A stretch of DNA of 64,000 nucleotides from Forficula auricularia (Eukaryota; Arthropoda; Insecta; Dermaptera; Forficulidae), in contig JALMQS010000099.1 in assembly GCA_024734495.1 (NCBI GenBank), positions 65,198,291 through 65,262,290 on the forward strand, written 5' to 3'. The number at the start of each line of letters is the position of its first letter. The first letter of the stretch is position 1. Below the pieces are notes generated by a model that had not been told where the DNA came from, did no database searches, and saw only the letters and a list, made by a program, of their open reading frames with translations. Shown here piece by piece: positions 33,546 to 45,596 of this stretch. Made by a program: the position numbers and the translations under genes.

Positions 33546-33997
33546 TCTGGATCAGGAGGTCCAAGAGAATTGAAAAATATATTTTATTTAAAATATTTCG
33601 CTTTTTTATTTATAGTAGTAGTAAATCTGTATATAGACTTGTAATTTTTTTTCATTTTATTTGATTTATAGTAGTAGTAAAACTCGACTTAGGTATTTTC
33701 ATCTATTAAGTAGTAAGTAAGTAAGTAGTAAAAAAGCATTTGGACTTTTAATTTTTTTTATCATTTTATTGAATTTATAGTGGGCCCTTATCAACATTAT
33801 CTTAAAATTAAAGGGTACAACTTTTTTCGAGTTTCTTTGACGAAATTATAATTTTCTATATCTTTATAATACTCTATACTAGGAATAAGTATAATCCCTT
33901 GGAAATTCAAATATTTATTTTCTAAAAAAATTGGAAAACTGATGATAAGGGGGACCCTTTCAACTTTCTCTTAAAATTCAAGGGTACAAAATGAAAT
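33546..33997. repeat. AT-rich stretch with short repeated blocks
   Basis: TTTATAGTAGTAGTAAA occurs twice (about 33610 and 33665) and a CTTAAAATT(A/C)AAGGGTACAA block occurs twice (about 33802 and 33970). No gene is present. Confidence 0.4.
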
Positions 33998-34240
33998 AAA
34001 GTCGATTTCTCTATGTCTTCAGCAATGGTTACCAATAAAAACCGAAACGTCAAAAATCCAATATAGAATGGTTATTCCTCAAGTACTAGATGAGAATCAA
34101 TCGCTATTTTTGGTTTAAAGTCGATTTCTCTGTCTTCAGCAATGGTTACCAATAAAAACCGAAACGTCAAAATTCCAATATAGAATGATTATTCCTCGAC
34201 TATTAAATGAGCATCGATCATTATTTTTGAATTAAAGTCA
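33998..34240 (+). repeat. Tandem duplication, 119-bp unit, with relict ribozyme-like stem
   Basis: Two units begin AAAGTCGATTTCTCT at 33998 and 34117. Each has TCTTCAGCAATGGTTACC and AAAAACCGAAACGTCAAAA. The GGTT/AACC stem followed by GAAACGTC resembles the 3' half of a hammerhead with a one-pair helix III, but the CTGANGA box is not recognisable. Confidence 0.5.
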
Positions 34241-34792
34241 ACATGAACTGCAAATTGCAAGTGAAATCTGATTAATAATAAAGGAACAAACAAATTAATA
34301 TTTCAAATGAATTTGGATAAAGTTTAGCAACGATCCGTCTCGACGAGACCCCATGTAATTTTTGGCAAAACCGTCACGTGCTAAAATTCAACCTAATTGA
34401 ATACTACAATTTGTGACTTTAATTGAGTTCATGGGTTCCGTAGTCTTTACCTGAGGACCCTCTGAAGTCGCGCTTGCCGCGAGAGCGATTCCAATACTTT
34501 CTCCCATGCTTCGCATTGGATAAAGTAAAAATAACACCATTTTTTTTAAATTGTAAAATTTAATCAAGAATATTTTATACAGGAATTATTTAACGGATTA
34601 TAGTGGTGTTTCACAAACCTGTGTTTAATATGTTTTACTATAAACCAACACCGCTTTCCTTAAACTTTATTTTAAGAATATTTTATTTATAAATAATATA
34701 ATTATGCGTTTAATTTTTGTACATACATATATGGTAGGTATCGTTTATTTAAAAATGTATTTTAATATGTTTTATATATAGGTATTATATAC

Positions 34793-34985
34793 AGGGTGAT
34801 TCACGGTTCATGGCACGTTAGACGTTTAGCGGAAAACGGAACGCAGGATTTTTCTGAAAATTTAGCACCTTACATTTTCTTACCTGTTCTATCGATCTAA
34901 AATATTTTCAGTATTGCGACGTTTCGGCTCCCATCTAAAAGTCGTAGCAACTTTATTTTTTTAAATGGAACACCCCATATATTAA
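34793..34985. repeat. Small ACAGGGTG-type element
   Basis: The left end ACAGGGTGATTCACGG and right end GGAACACCCCATATA are typical edges of short insect elements. The two ends are only weakly inverted. The interior has a GACGTTTCGG block like that of decayed ribozyme copies. Confidence 0.35.
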
Positions 34986-35139
34986 CACGTTTTTAGAACC
35001 GCCCTTTTATTAAAATACTTTTTTGTTGATATTGTCCTATACCTATCTCTATCTGTTTTCGAGATAAAAAAATCATTTGTGTTAAATATGGTCTAAACCT
35101 CTAAACCATGGACCTAATTAAACTTAAATATGAATCCAT

Positions 35140-35195
35140 TGTAATAGACTGATGAAGAGGGCAAAGCCCTCGAAACTATAGTCTCGTTATAAATA
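35140..35195 (+). ncRNA. Hammerhead-ribozyme-like motif (best helices II and III)
   Basis: CTGATGA (35149-35155) is followed by one A, helix II GAGGGC/GCCCUC (six pairs, AAA loop), GAAA (35172-35175), and helix III ACU/AGU with a two-base loop. The cleavage triplet GUC is followed by the predicted cut at 35183/35184. Helix I opens AGA/UCU-like with two firm pairs. It is followed by AAATAAATAAAATTTATAA and CCAGCAGAAGACACACTCTTT, a tail repeated at 53530-53600. Confidence 0.65.
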
Positions 35196-35444
35196 AATAA
35201 AATTTATAATTCCAGCAGAAGACACACTCTTTCAATAAACTTAAATAAATTAGTGCTCTCAAGAAAAGTTAATATTTTGGTGGTAGTTTAGACAGACCCG
35301 AAGTATTTAATTTACGCCGAAAAATCAACTCCATATTATACAGGGCGTGCTAAAATTCCTATTATGTGGTTAGTATTAGTAGAGTGGCAAGTGCGAGGGA
35401 ATAGAAATGGTTTCTATTTACTAATGCCAAGTAGCACATAGGTA

Positions 35445-36112
35445 CAGGGTGGGGCATAAAGATCTATGAAGAAGGTATAAAAAAATGAAAAAATTTAACT
35501 AGAAAAAACTGAATATATTTTTGAAAAGAACATAATTTTTTTTTTAATGTGATTTAAACATTATATCAGCCAAAAAAAAAGGGGGGGGGGATTAAAAATG
35601 AAAATCTACCCCTTTCGACCAAATTCAACCAAATTTTGTATACATATTCTGTGGACCCCATAAAGGCTAGAAATGCAAAAACTAACCCCCCCAAAATGGA
35701 GGGAGGGTCAAAAATGAAAATTCTAGCCCTTTGATCAAACTGACCAAATTTTGTATACATATTCTCTGAACCCCCAGAAGGCTAGAAATGCAAAAACTAA
35801 CCAAATTTTGTATACATAGTTTGGTCGAAAGGGCTAGAATTTTCATTTTTGACCCTCCCCCACCCATTTTGAGTGGTTAGTTTTCTAGACTTCTGGGGAT
35901 CCACAGAATATGTAAACAAAATTTGGTTGTGTTTGGTCGAAAGGGCTAGAATTTTCATTTTTGACCCCCCCCCTTTTTCTCTGATATAATGTTTAAAACA
36001 CATTAAAAAATTAATTCATGTTCTTTTCAAAAATATATTCAGTTTTTTCTAGTTAAATTTTTTCATTTTTTATACTTCTTCAAAATGTGGTAGATCTTTA
36101 TGACCCACCCTG
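35445..36112. repeat. Palindromic ACAGGGTGGG MITE, TA target
   Basis: The ends CAGGGTGGGGCATAAAGATCT and AGATCTTTATGACCCACCCTG are inverted repeats flanked by TA. Arms of about 280 bp mirror each other and contain the module GGGAGGGTCAAAAATGAAAA...TTGTATACATATTCTG that also occurs inside the Helitrons at 23708 and 31376. Several open frames here are translations of that module and its mirror. Confidence 0.75.
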
Positions 36113-36264
36113 TATATTGAGAACTCGAATTGCCATCTTGCAGCTTTAACTATACACTAATTAGAGTGGCTAGAAGAGACGTGTGAACCACTACTAATCA
36201 GTTAGTCTGTTAAATGCTTAGTAAATGGAATAGTACTAATGGCAAGTACTAAGTCCGTGTAAAC

Positions 36265-36530
36265 TAGGCTTAAGACAGGGCTATTCTTTAAGTCCTGCTC
36301 TCTTTAATCTAATCAAGGATGATTTAATATCATACATTAAGGGAATGATCGGCTAAAACCTAGATATTAATATTGTTTGCTAGGCCGATGACGCCGCGGC
36401 GTTCTTATTACTGAATCTGAAGACGATCTACACTGGAGACTCCTCGACCGATTCAGCAAGATCGCGGAGAAATTTAATAGTGAAAGTTTCTGTCGAGAAA
36501 ACAAAATAAATTTAATAATAAAACTTGAGC
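36265..36530 (+). pseudogene. LINE reverse transcriptase fragment
   Basis: The plus frames read RQGYSLSPALFNLIKDDLI...KGMIG and, after a stop, a short stretch with ADDAA. LRQG-SLSP-LFNL followed by an ADDAA-like catalytic block is typical of a non-LTR reverse transcriptase different from the one at 20988. Stops and frame changes make it a relic. Confidence 0.5.
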
Positions 36531-36540
36531 AAGATGCGAG

Positions 36541-36660
36541 GTAGGTTTCACAAAAAAGAAATAAAATAAAATTGAGTTTTGAATTCGATATATTTCGGAG
36601 GTGAGCCCATTATCAGGAGTCAAAGAAAACTGTTTTCACTCAAAAGCTCATATCATTGAA
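36541..36660 (-). repeat. Decayed hammerhead-bearing element
   Basis: Read on the minus strand, GACTC is followed by CTGATAA (36616-36610, G8 lost), a GGGCUCACCUCC stem-loop, GAAA (36596-36593), TATATC and GAATTC. The tail TTTTATTTCTTTTTTGTGAAACCTAC is at 36541-36570. The same layout is intact at 40882. Confidence 0.55.
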
Positions 36661-36689
36661 CATCGTGAAAAGCAGGGAACACATTGAAT

Positions 36690-36930
36690 TTTAGAAAAAT
36701 GTGTCTAATAACTATAAAAGTTTACGAGACTGCGCACAATTTATTTTGGAAATATTTCCTTCAACATATCTCCGAGAAGCTTCATTTTCCAAAATGAACT
36801 TCTTGAAAAATAAATACCGCAATCGCCTTTCCACTCATTTAGAAGACACAATGAGAATTGCATGTAGTCCCAAAGAGGTCAACAAAGAAGAAATAATTAA
36901 AAAAGTACAACACCATAACACTTAAATTAC
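36690..36930 (+). pseudogene. hAT transposase C-terminal fragment
   Basis: A 74-codon frame contains FPSTYLREASFSKMNFLKNKYRNRL, which resembles the hAT dimerisation domain (typically TTYLCEAGFS-M-FLK-KYRNRL). The frame at 52014-52301 shows the related SGFSHSVMIKTKYRNRLE. The rest of the transposase is absent. Confidence 0.6.
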
Positions 36931-37390
36931 ATGATACATAATAGTAGTAAAAATACCTAAATAATAACATGTTTGTGTGTATGTTAAAATAAAAAAATAT
37001 TGATATACTTTTACAAATATATTTTTCTTTTCGTGATTTTGTTTTTTTGAATAAATTTTATTATTATTATTTATATACGATTATTTCCAATTAACTTCAA
37101 AATAGATTTTCAGTTGCTTTGAAATCAGTTAATAGTTTGTTCATTGAGTTGGCAAATACATAAATGACTTCACAGGTAGCAATTGCCATACACAATCTAT
37201 GGGGCAATCGCGTTTTTGACAGCTCATAAAATATCTATATAACTACCTAATCCACGAATGGGTGGCCCGCAGCCCGCAATGATACCTCATATTGTCCTAA
37301 GTGGCCTCTTGACCAGAAAAGTGTGATGAAAACTGGTATAAGGCGTATGTGGTTTAATCTGAGCAAATATCGTATACCCTGTGCTAGGTT

Positions 37391-38090
37391 GTGCATTTTA
37401 TTTTAAATTACAGTAATACCCCATTTTCGGTTTATAGCCTATACCCTCTGATTTTTAAGGTCCATATAGCATCAACCACTGCTAAAGCTGCAGGGCGCAA
37501 GCTTGGTCTCCTATTTAGGTCTAGACGCTATTATACTCCCAGCCAACTTCTTACACTGTATAAGGCTCAAATTCGTCACTGTCTCGAATATGGCTCTCAT
37601 CTGTGGAGGGGTGCCTCCAAGCATTCTCTTGCTACACTGGATGCAATTCGGAAGCGAGCAATTAAACTAATAGGAGACCCGAATCTAACCAACTCACTCG
37701 ACTTCTGGCTCACCGAAGAACCGTTTCTGCCCTTTCCCTGTACTACAGATACTATCACGGTGTCTGTACAGTCGAGCTGAAATCAATTATCCCCCCCTAA
37801 AGCCCTCTTTTTGAACGCTCAGCACCCCTTCGCTGTCAAATTGGAAAAAATCGAACAAGCGCTTTCGCCAAGTCTTTTATCCCTATGACCTCCAGAGACT
37901 GGAACTCGCTCCCTGCCATCTTTTTTCCCGCGACTTATAACCTTCAGCTGTTTAAGACCCGTATCCACAGATACCTTCGACCCCCCGCCCAGCCCATAAA
38001 ATTCTTTCTTCTTCCAACCCAGGTCTATAGGGGATACACCTTTTTGGTGTAACTCCTTCTCTCATCATTTTCATTAAAAAAAAACCTGCT
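37391..38090 (+). pseudogene. LINE ORF2 C-terminus and 3' end
   Basis: A plus-strand frame reads AKAAGRKLGLLFRSRRYYTP, QLLTLYKAQIRHCLEYGSHLW and IRKRAIKLIGDPN; after a frameshift near 37760-37860 it continues as MTSRDWNSLPAIFFPATYN and LFKTRIHRYL. This is the usual C-terminal part of jockey/CR1-type ORF2. The element ends in GGTGTAACTCCTTCTC and ATTTTCATTAAAAAAAAA near 38090. A related tail lies inside the hAT relic at about 52540-52610. Confidence 0.65.
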
Positions 38091-40100
38091 AATTTTACGA
38101 CTACAGCACCGGTTACAGGTATACAGTCTTGGAAAAGTCTTCCCTTTTTTTCCTACAGTTTTATAGAATGGAACCATTCTGAAGTTGACGTTGAAAAAAT
38201 TCGAAGTCCAAAAATAAAGTAATAGTCTAATTTATCCAGATATCAGACCTTTTAGCGACGTTTTTAAAAAAGATATTGCAAGGTGCCAGTCTGCCGAGGC
38301 ATACTGCGATACTGCAACCTACCTATCTTTACAGTAAATCTGCACCGTGAGGAGTGGGCTTAACATATGGGGAAAAAAATAGACAAATTAACAAAATGTA
38401 TGAATTTTTATTAAATTAACAAAAAAAATCCTTATTACAGTATATTTCCAAAATAAATAATAATCATTGCCAATATGCCATAATAATTATAATAAATAAA
38501 CGGATTTACAAAAGATATAAGTACTCTACCTATCTTTAGATTGGATAACATAAGAAAAAAATCGATATGCTGATATTTTTTGTCTCCTAATGGAAATAAA
38601 AAACATTAATTCATTATTAAAATTTTAATTGGTATTTTTTTATTTTTTATTATTATTCTTAATTTTATTTCATTATATTATAAATATAGAAATAAAATGA
38701 ATTTCTTAGAGAGTATAGTTTGAAAAAGATTTCAGATTTAAAAACATCTAAGAGTAAAACATCCAAAAAATGCAATTCAATTGCTTTTTTTTTTATCGAA
38801 TCGCACAAGGCAAAATTTGATTTAGTTTTTTTTTTTTTTTTAAATATTTTCGTTTTGAATTTACTAATGAAATTGTGCTAATGAATCTGTTTTAAAAAAT
38901 ATTTTTTTTAGAATAGAGACATGAAAGTGTGTGAAGCAATTACCCTGTTAGCCTAAAACATTAAAGATTAGGTAAAATTCAAGAATTATTTATTTATTTA
39001 ATTGCTAAATGTATTCCGATTTAATATATGTATATATATATATATATATAGAACAATTATTATTATTATTTTAGTTAATAAATAACATTTCACAATGAGG
39101 CACACATTTTCAATTTTCAATTGTTTTATTTTTTTCATTGAATTCAACTCAATTAATATAATATGGAAATTTTTTGATTTAAAATAAATTTATATTTTTA
39201 ATAAGAAATATATGTATATATTTTACTAATATAGATTTTAATAACATAGATTCCAAAAAAATTGATTTAAATTGCTAATAGAACTTTCGTGTTTTAAGTT
39301 TTGTTTGAAAAATAAATAGTTTTGATGTATAGAATATAATATTATATATATAGAAACATAATATATATATATATTTATTTATTTATTTATATGTAGATAG
39401 ATAGATAGATCTTTTAAAGTTAATTGCACAAATGTAATCACAACTAGTTAAGATTACCTGATAAGGAATCTTAATTTATCAGGGAATAGAAAAATATTCC
39501 CCCCCAAAAAAAAATAAAAACTTTTGAAACACACTATTAATGAATTTTTCGATACGCGTAAGTGAGGACGGTTTTCACAAACGCTTTTTCAATCTTCATA
39601 ATTGGTTCATATTTTTTTAATATAAAAGATTTAATGTAAACATTTACAAATTGAGTAATACCATATTTACTCGCATAATTCATACATATGGATTTTTACT
39701 AAAAAAATATGTAAATATATCCTCGAATATTGCACGTATTTTACCGTCAAGTGATCAATGTTAGAGGATATTTAAGGCATGGGTCATGGTGAAGCCACAA
39801 TTATTTTATATTAAGAGCTTCTTAAAATTAGAATTTCAAAATCGTTTGATGGCAGTGAGGATTATGATTTGTCATAAGTTTTCGATACCTTTTACCTCTC
39901 GCCATACTTGTGGTTTACCGAAGAAATGTGAATGAAGAAAGTGAATTTGAACAAAGACTTTAGTTCTGAAGAAATGATCAACGATTTATGAGGGATCAGT
40001 ATAAATTTATTTATAGCAAAGTTTCAGTTCACACCACCATGATTAGATAATATTTCTATCAAAATGCGCAACATTTCGATACCTAATTTTGGTAGTTTTT
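38091..40100. other. Gene-free AT-rich stretch
   Basis: Only microsatellites are visible (TA at about 39031-39050, TATT and GATA runs at 39359-39410). No gene or transposon end is supported. Confidence 0.4.
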
Positions 40101-40117
40101 AAGAAATTTGGTGTTGG

Positions 40118-40330
40118 TACTTGGTGAAACATTTTTTAAAATTATTGGATAAAAAATACTTGGTAGGTTTCACAATAAGATATAAAAAATAAAACGAATT
40201 TATTTTTGGAGAATCTTTAATCAGATGAATAGATTAAAGATTCTCCAAAAATAAATTCGTTTTATTTTTTATATCTTAATGTGAAACCTACCAAGTATTT
40301 TTTATCCAATAATTTTAACCTAATTTTGGA
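40118..40330. repeat. Foldback element with GTGAAACCTACCAAG ends, core deleted
   Basis: The two arms (CTTGGTAGGTTTCACA and mirror) are nearly identical to those at 61015-61280, including GATTAAAGATTCT and AAATAAATTCGTTTTATTTTT. Here the arms meet at a short GATGAATAG spacer, so the hammerhead-like core present at 61164 is missing. The flank GGTGTTGGTACTTGGTGAAAC is also shared with the end of that element. Confidence 0.7.
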
Positions 40331-40874
40331 TTCATTTTCAAATGAATGCGAGGTCATTCCATTAGAATGACAAAGAGCAAGCATTTTATTTCAAGTAAGC
40401 GTACTTCTGGAATAATGACTTCGCAATCCCTTAAAAACGATTCCAAAATTGACTGTCGAAAGTTGAGATGATAAGAATATCATTAAAAATGTCTAATCAA
40501 TCAAATTTAGGGATCGCGGTGTTGGATTATAGTGAAACATTGTTAAAATTAAATTAGGTTGGAGTTGGTGGTGTTTCACAAGGAGAAAAAAATTCAAATA
40601 CAAAGATTTTTTAAGTTTACTCTATATATTGTATTGTTTACTGCTCCGTTTAAGGTAGATACATAATAACTGCACCTTCCAAGTATAAATACCCTTTCTT
40701 TATTCCCAGCTTAGGGCTAGTTCGCTTCACCTGTTTATTCGACTTTCCCCACATTGAGACCATTCCATTCTCTGATAATTCATTCATACCTATAATAATA
40801 AAACTTGAGCAAGATGCGAGGCAGGTTTCACAAAAATTGAGTTTTGAATTCGATATATTACCAGTTTTCTTTCT

Positions 40875-40920
40875 TTGACTCCTGATGATGGCCTCACCCC
40901 CGAAATATATCGAATTCAAA
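40875..40920 (+). ncRNA. Hammerhead-ribozyme-like motif
   Basis: CTGATGA is at 40882-40888, helix II is short (GG/CC), GAAA is at 40902-40905, and the AUC triplet gives a predicted cut at 40911/40912. Helix I has CU/GA plus UUUG/CAAA separated by mismatches. The core is intact; helices I and II are weak. Confidence 0.45.
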
Positions 40921-41107
40921 ACTCAATTTTTGTTTTATTTCTTTTTTGTGAAACCTGCCTCGCATCTTGCTCAAGTTTTATTATTATATTAAAATGTTTC
41001 ACCTAGAACCAACACCTAGCTCCTTAAAAGTCATTCATACCTACACTAACTCATAAATAACTGTCCATCATATTAAATAAATTCTGTTTTTATTTTATCT
41101 TCAATCA

Positions 41108-41155
41108 ATGTTCTCCTGACGATGAGTTAAGACCTCGAAATATATAGAGTAAACT
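41108..41155 (+). ncRNA. Hammerhead-ribozyme-like motif
   Basis: CTGACGA (41116-41122, N7 = C) is followed by U, helix II GAG/CUC, GAAA (41137-41140), and TATATA with predicted cut at 41146/41147 (AUA triplet). Helix I is CUC/GAG (41113-41115 with 41147-41149). All conserved core residues are present. Confidence 0.55.
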
Positions 41156-41222
41156 TAAAAAAATGTTTGTATTTTAATTTTTTTCTCCTTGTGAAACACC
41201 ACCAACTCCAACCTAATTTAAT

Positions 41223-42281
41223 GTCTAATCAAGGTGTTTTCAGCTGAAATATTTCTACAGATAAACAAACACCGTAGCATCAAATCTTCGATTACTATAA
41301 ATATTTAAACTTTTTGTTAAACCACGCACCCTTTTTAGATTACAAAATAATTGTTAAAAAAATGAGTGACTTACATGAGTAAATACAGTATATATTTTCT
41401 TAAAAATAGGAAAGAAAATAATTACGGATTTTATTACAAGTTGTAAAAATAAGAATAACACGGAGGACATCTAGAGAAGAATATATTTTTTTTAATCTTG
41501 TATCCAAATTCAATAGCATAAAATTTATTCTATTTTATTTAAAACTTGGCAAAAAGTCGATGTACTTTACAAAATTGATCTGTTTCACGTTTCGTAATCT
41601 ATTAAATCAAACACGGAATAATGATGAATGAATCTTCTTTGGAAAATCCTATTTTTATACAGTTTATATACTTATAATAAAAAACATCGATTGATAAGAC
41701 ATGATTCACGTCTAGAAATTTGAGCAGCACACATGCACACACAAAGAGTTTGAATCTAAAAAGAGAGATCGGAATGCAAGAAAAATTATCAGATTCATTG
41801 AATGAATTCTGTGTTTGATCCAAACCAAGAAAGAACAATCCTTGCCAATGTTAATTGATAAACAGGTTCACTTAAAAACGAGATGATAGTTTAGGCACTA
41901 AAAGCCAATCGAAAAATTCCTTTAAAATTGTTGTATTCAATTTGTACTGTGTTCAATTATCAAGCAGTTCTTTGTAAAATTCGAAACAAAAATAAAATTA
42001 CCTACTTATATAAAATAAAAACAGAAGTACATTAAAAGAAATCATTCGTTAAGAGTATATAAATTTTCATATTAAAATAGTAATTTATAAAATAACTCTT
42101 GTATATATATAAGCCGTTTTTTTAAAGTGCTCTAAGTCCATTTATTAAAAAATAGTACTCTACAAATTTTTTTTTTTCCTTGTCCTAAAGTTTATTTCAT
42201 GATTTTTCTATTCATTGTGCACCAAAATAAAGGAAAAGTACCTATATTCTGTATAAAGTTTGCTTTTGTAGTGTTTATAAT
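41223..42281. other. Gene-free AT-rich stretch
   Basis: No feature is supported. The 78-codon frame at 41602-41838 has no recognised domain. Confidence 0.4.
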
Positions 42282-42885
42282 AATAATAAACGACGAAAAA
42301 GGCCATTTTGACATATTTTCCAGTCCCATTAGATATTAAACAGGAATATTTGAGATCACAATATTTTGTTGAAGTAATAGAAAACAGCTTCCTCTTTGAT
42401 TTTCAAATTACCACCTGTTTGTAACTCAATTAGAACTCGAGTTATAACTAAAAAAGTAAGACCATATGTTTTTATATATGTTTATTATCCTTTATAATCA
42501 CGTAGTTTTAGTTTTTTAGTTATAACTCAAATTCTAATTGAGCTAAAAACAAGGCGTAATTTGAAAATCAAAGAGGAAGCTGTTTTCTATTATAATTTTT
42601 TATAATTTTTCTAATTAATATAACAAAGAATAATTGCTATATCAATGAGAATTGTTTTAGTCCAAGCGCATATACTTTCGAAATAAAAAAACGATTTTTG
42701 ATCGCGATGATCTTACTACAGGAAGTTGTCAATGGCAAATTTGTAGATCTCAGTGTGGCAAACAAAATTGCACATATAAACAAATTATTTTAAACATAAC
42801 TGTTTAATATCTAATGGGACTGGAAAATATGTCAAAATGGCCTTTTTAGTCGTTTTGACCGATAATTTCTCCAAAACAAGAGCTA
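42282..42885. repeat. Large foldback element, second member
   Basis: Arms mirror around 42470-42480 and match the element at 10405-10875 (GAAAACAGCTTCCTCTTTGA, AACTCGAGTTATAACT, ACGACGAAAAAGGCC). The right arm is interrupted by about 190 bp (42590-42785) that has no counterpart, probably a later insertion. Confidence 0.65.
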
Positions 42886-45596
42886 ATCGATAATTTTTCA
42901 GGTGATTTTTGAATTCAGCAGGTGGAAATACAGAATCAGGTATTTTTGAGCCCGAGGCATTTTCATTGTTGGGCAGTGTAATTAATTAAGGAAATGTTAT
43001 TTTGTTAAAAAAACTTTGATTTCCTCCTTTTCAAAATAAAATCATTAACTTATTATTATCAGTTATTGATTAATACAAATGGATTTATTCCACTAAAAAA
43101 TATTTATTTTCACAAAAACATCAATTAATTTTCTTTTGAAGAATTTATGAGGATATTTTACATCAGTGAATGTGTTATTTAAACTATGAAATGAAGACAT
43201 TTAAATCATATTCAAAATGGCATTAACTCATTTTTTTTATCAAAATTGAACTTAAAACACTTAAAAAAACAACTTATATATAAATATATATATATATACG
43301 TGTATAATTAATTATTAAATTAATAAAATATCAGATAATGAAACAAATTATAACATTTTGAATAATATTCTATACATTTTGAATGATTTATGTAATAAAT
43401 CATTCAATTTGAACTTTCAGGTACAGGATTTTTTTTTGTAAATTTATTTAAATCTTTTGATTGAATTTCAATTATTTATAAACGGAAATTTTTGATGAAT
43501 TATTTCAAGTAAATTTGTTTGAGTTTATCCGTGAGAAATGTCGAATGGCCAATTGAATTTCTCTATTAATAAGTATAACGTTTTAGTACCGTTTGTTTGT
43601 TATCTGAAAGACCATGTTTCAGTAAATCCTAAATCGGTATTTGTTGTTTCTAATATTTCAAAATGAATTTGTTATAAATATTATAAAAAAATATATAGAG
43701 AGATTACATTTTCTTTTGTACTTGTCTTAACTAGATTAGTAAGCTCATATTTTAGAATTTCTAAGGATATTAATAAAACTATTTAATAACAAAGATTGTT
43801 TATTAAAATATGAAAATATATATATGTTAAAAATGTGATTTTTCTTTATTTTTTAAATGTAAAGTAGAAAGCTATTTATTTATGGTATTAATCAAAGTAA
43901 ATATTTTTTCTATTGTAGATATCTTTTGATTTGTAACAACGTATTTTAAGGACGTTTTTATTGACCTTAGGGAGCCCAATCCATCTCATGAAATAATATA
44001 TAATCTAATTTACTAAAACCCGAGATGTCGGATGGCCATCTGGCACCAACATATTCATCTATACTATGTTCCCGTTTTGTATGTTTGGTCCGTTTCAAAT
44101 TAGTTCAAGAAAATATTTATCCGCGATATTGCCATAGGCATCTAACTCTACCTAATGCCCTGATTTGATCCTACAGAGAGAGAGAAAGAGAGACTAATAG
44201 AGTATTCGGCTTAATGCACTCGCACCGTATTCGGGCGTACTGGGCAAATTTTCGAAATATGCATGCACTTAACACTAAAATGCGAGCGGATTAAGTCGAA
44301 AACGCTATAAAAAATGGTTTTAATCTAAGAGTGCAATGTATATATATATTTTTTACAAAAATAATAATGATAGATTTTCATCTTCTAAGTATCAACATTA
44401 ATTAAATTAAATGGGAGATTAATATTACATACTATTCCTTAATATGGAATGTGAAAAGTAAAATAAGAACAAAATGGTGTAACTTAACGTGTGTGAACTT
44501 TGAAGGGCAATCTATTTTAAAATAATAATATTGATTATTAAAATCCCTGTGTAGATCAGCCCCTAAACAAACATAAGCCAAAATGCACCAAAATAAAATC
44601 CTTACCCGTTTAGGACTAATTATTTAAAATTGGATTAATGGAATGGTCCTAAAGGAATACCTTTATATCTTTAAATTATCAATCACAGTATTTCAAAACA
44701 TTAGTACATATATAAATATATATTTTCAATGAATTAAAAGTTTGTTCTAATGAATAAATTAACCAAATGATTTTTAACAAATTAATAATAATTATAAATT
44801 TATATAAAACGTAACAGAAAATAATTATAAATGATCTTAGATCGAGAGATAATATAAAAATTTTATATTCTTAAATATTTTGATCATTGACATATTTTTA
44901 AGAGATTTAAAATATTTTTGAAAAATTTTCAGTTTATTTCTTTCTTTTTTTTGGAATAGAAATATTTTATATTTCTATAGCTGAAAATAGTTAAGCAAAA
45001 TTTCGATTATTTAAAAAAATAAATAGTAATAATAATTATATATATATTTAAAAAAAAAACGTTCAGAATTAACAAGATTTATATATATTTATGTATATAT
45101 ATTTTTATTATTTTTTTTTTCAAAAAGTAAGTGACTAATTTACCCGCTCAACAAATGTATATTTATTAAAAATAAAGCAAGCAAAAATGTGCATTCGGCT
45201 TTGGCTCTTTAATTTAACTAGAAATGTGATTCAGTTCCTAAAATATGGTCAGATAATAGAAAAAAATTAAAACATTTTTTTTTTTAATCAATTATCACAA
45301 ATATGTTCTCCATCTAATGGATAAGTTACTTATTGGTGTATAACAACCTAGAGGGTGAAAGTTATTTCACTTTCAAACCGACTTTCAATTTTAAATATAA
45401 ATATAGTTATTTATAATAATGTTTAACAATATCTCAATAAATAATTTGTTAAATATATATTCCATTTTATTTAATGTATATAATAAATTTATAAAAAATT
45501 TTATAAGCCTCAGTTTAAAATGTATTCTCAACGAAGAAAACAAATATTTCAATTTCTTTCGAGGCAAATTATGAGCACTTGGGTATTAATGAATAA
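42886..45596. other. Gene-free AT-rich stretch
   Basis: No coding region, transposon end or RNA gene could be recognised. Simple TA runs occur at about 43280-43300 and 44340-44350, and a GAGA run at about 44175-44190. Confidence 0.4.

Larger units (their letters stand above)
40540..41222. repeat. Nested foldback with two hammerhead-like motifs
   Basis: The outer arms (TTAGGTTGGAGTTGGTGGTG at about 40553 and its mirror at about 41200) enclose a second foldback at about 40795-40990 with AACTTGAGCAAGATGCGAGG arms. The outer element carries the motif at 41116 and the inner one the motif at 40882. The text after the inner element (TTTCACCTAGAACCAACACCT) is a tail shared with 17405 and 61295. The 89-codon frame at 40650-40919 spans this palindrome and is not a gene. 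Confidence 0.7.

Noticed and set aside
33268..33664. 98- and 104-codon frames on opposite strands
   Set aside because: They come from the GC-rich island at 33328-33545; they have no recognised motif and overlap each other.
34015..34190. Two further hammerhead copies in the 119-bp tandem repeat
   Set aside because: The GGTT/AACC stem and GAAACGTC are there, but the CTGANGA box cannot be found, so it is listed only as a relict stem.
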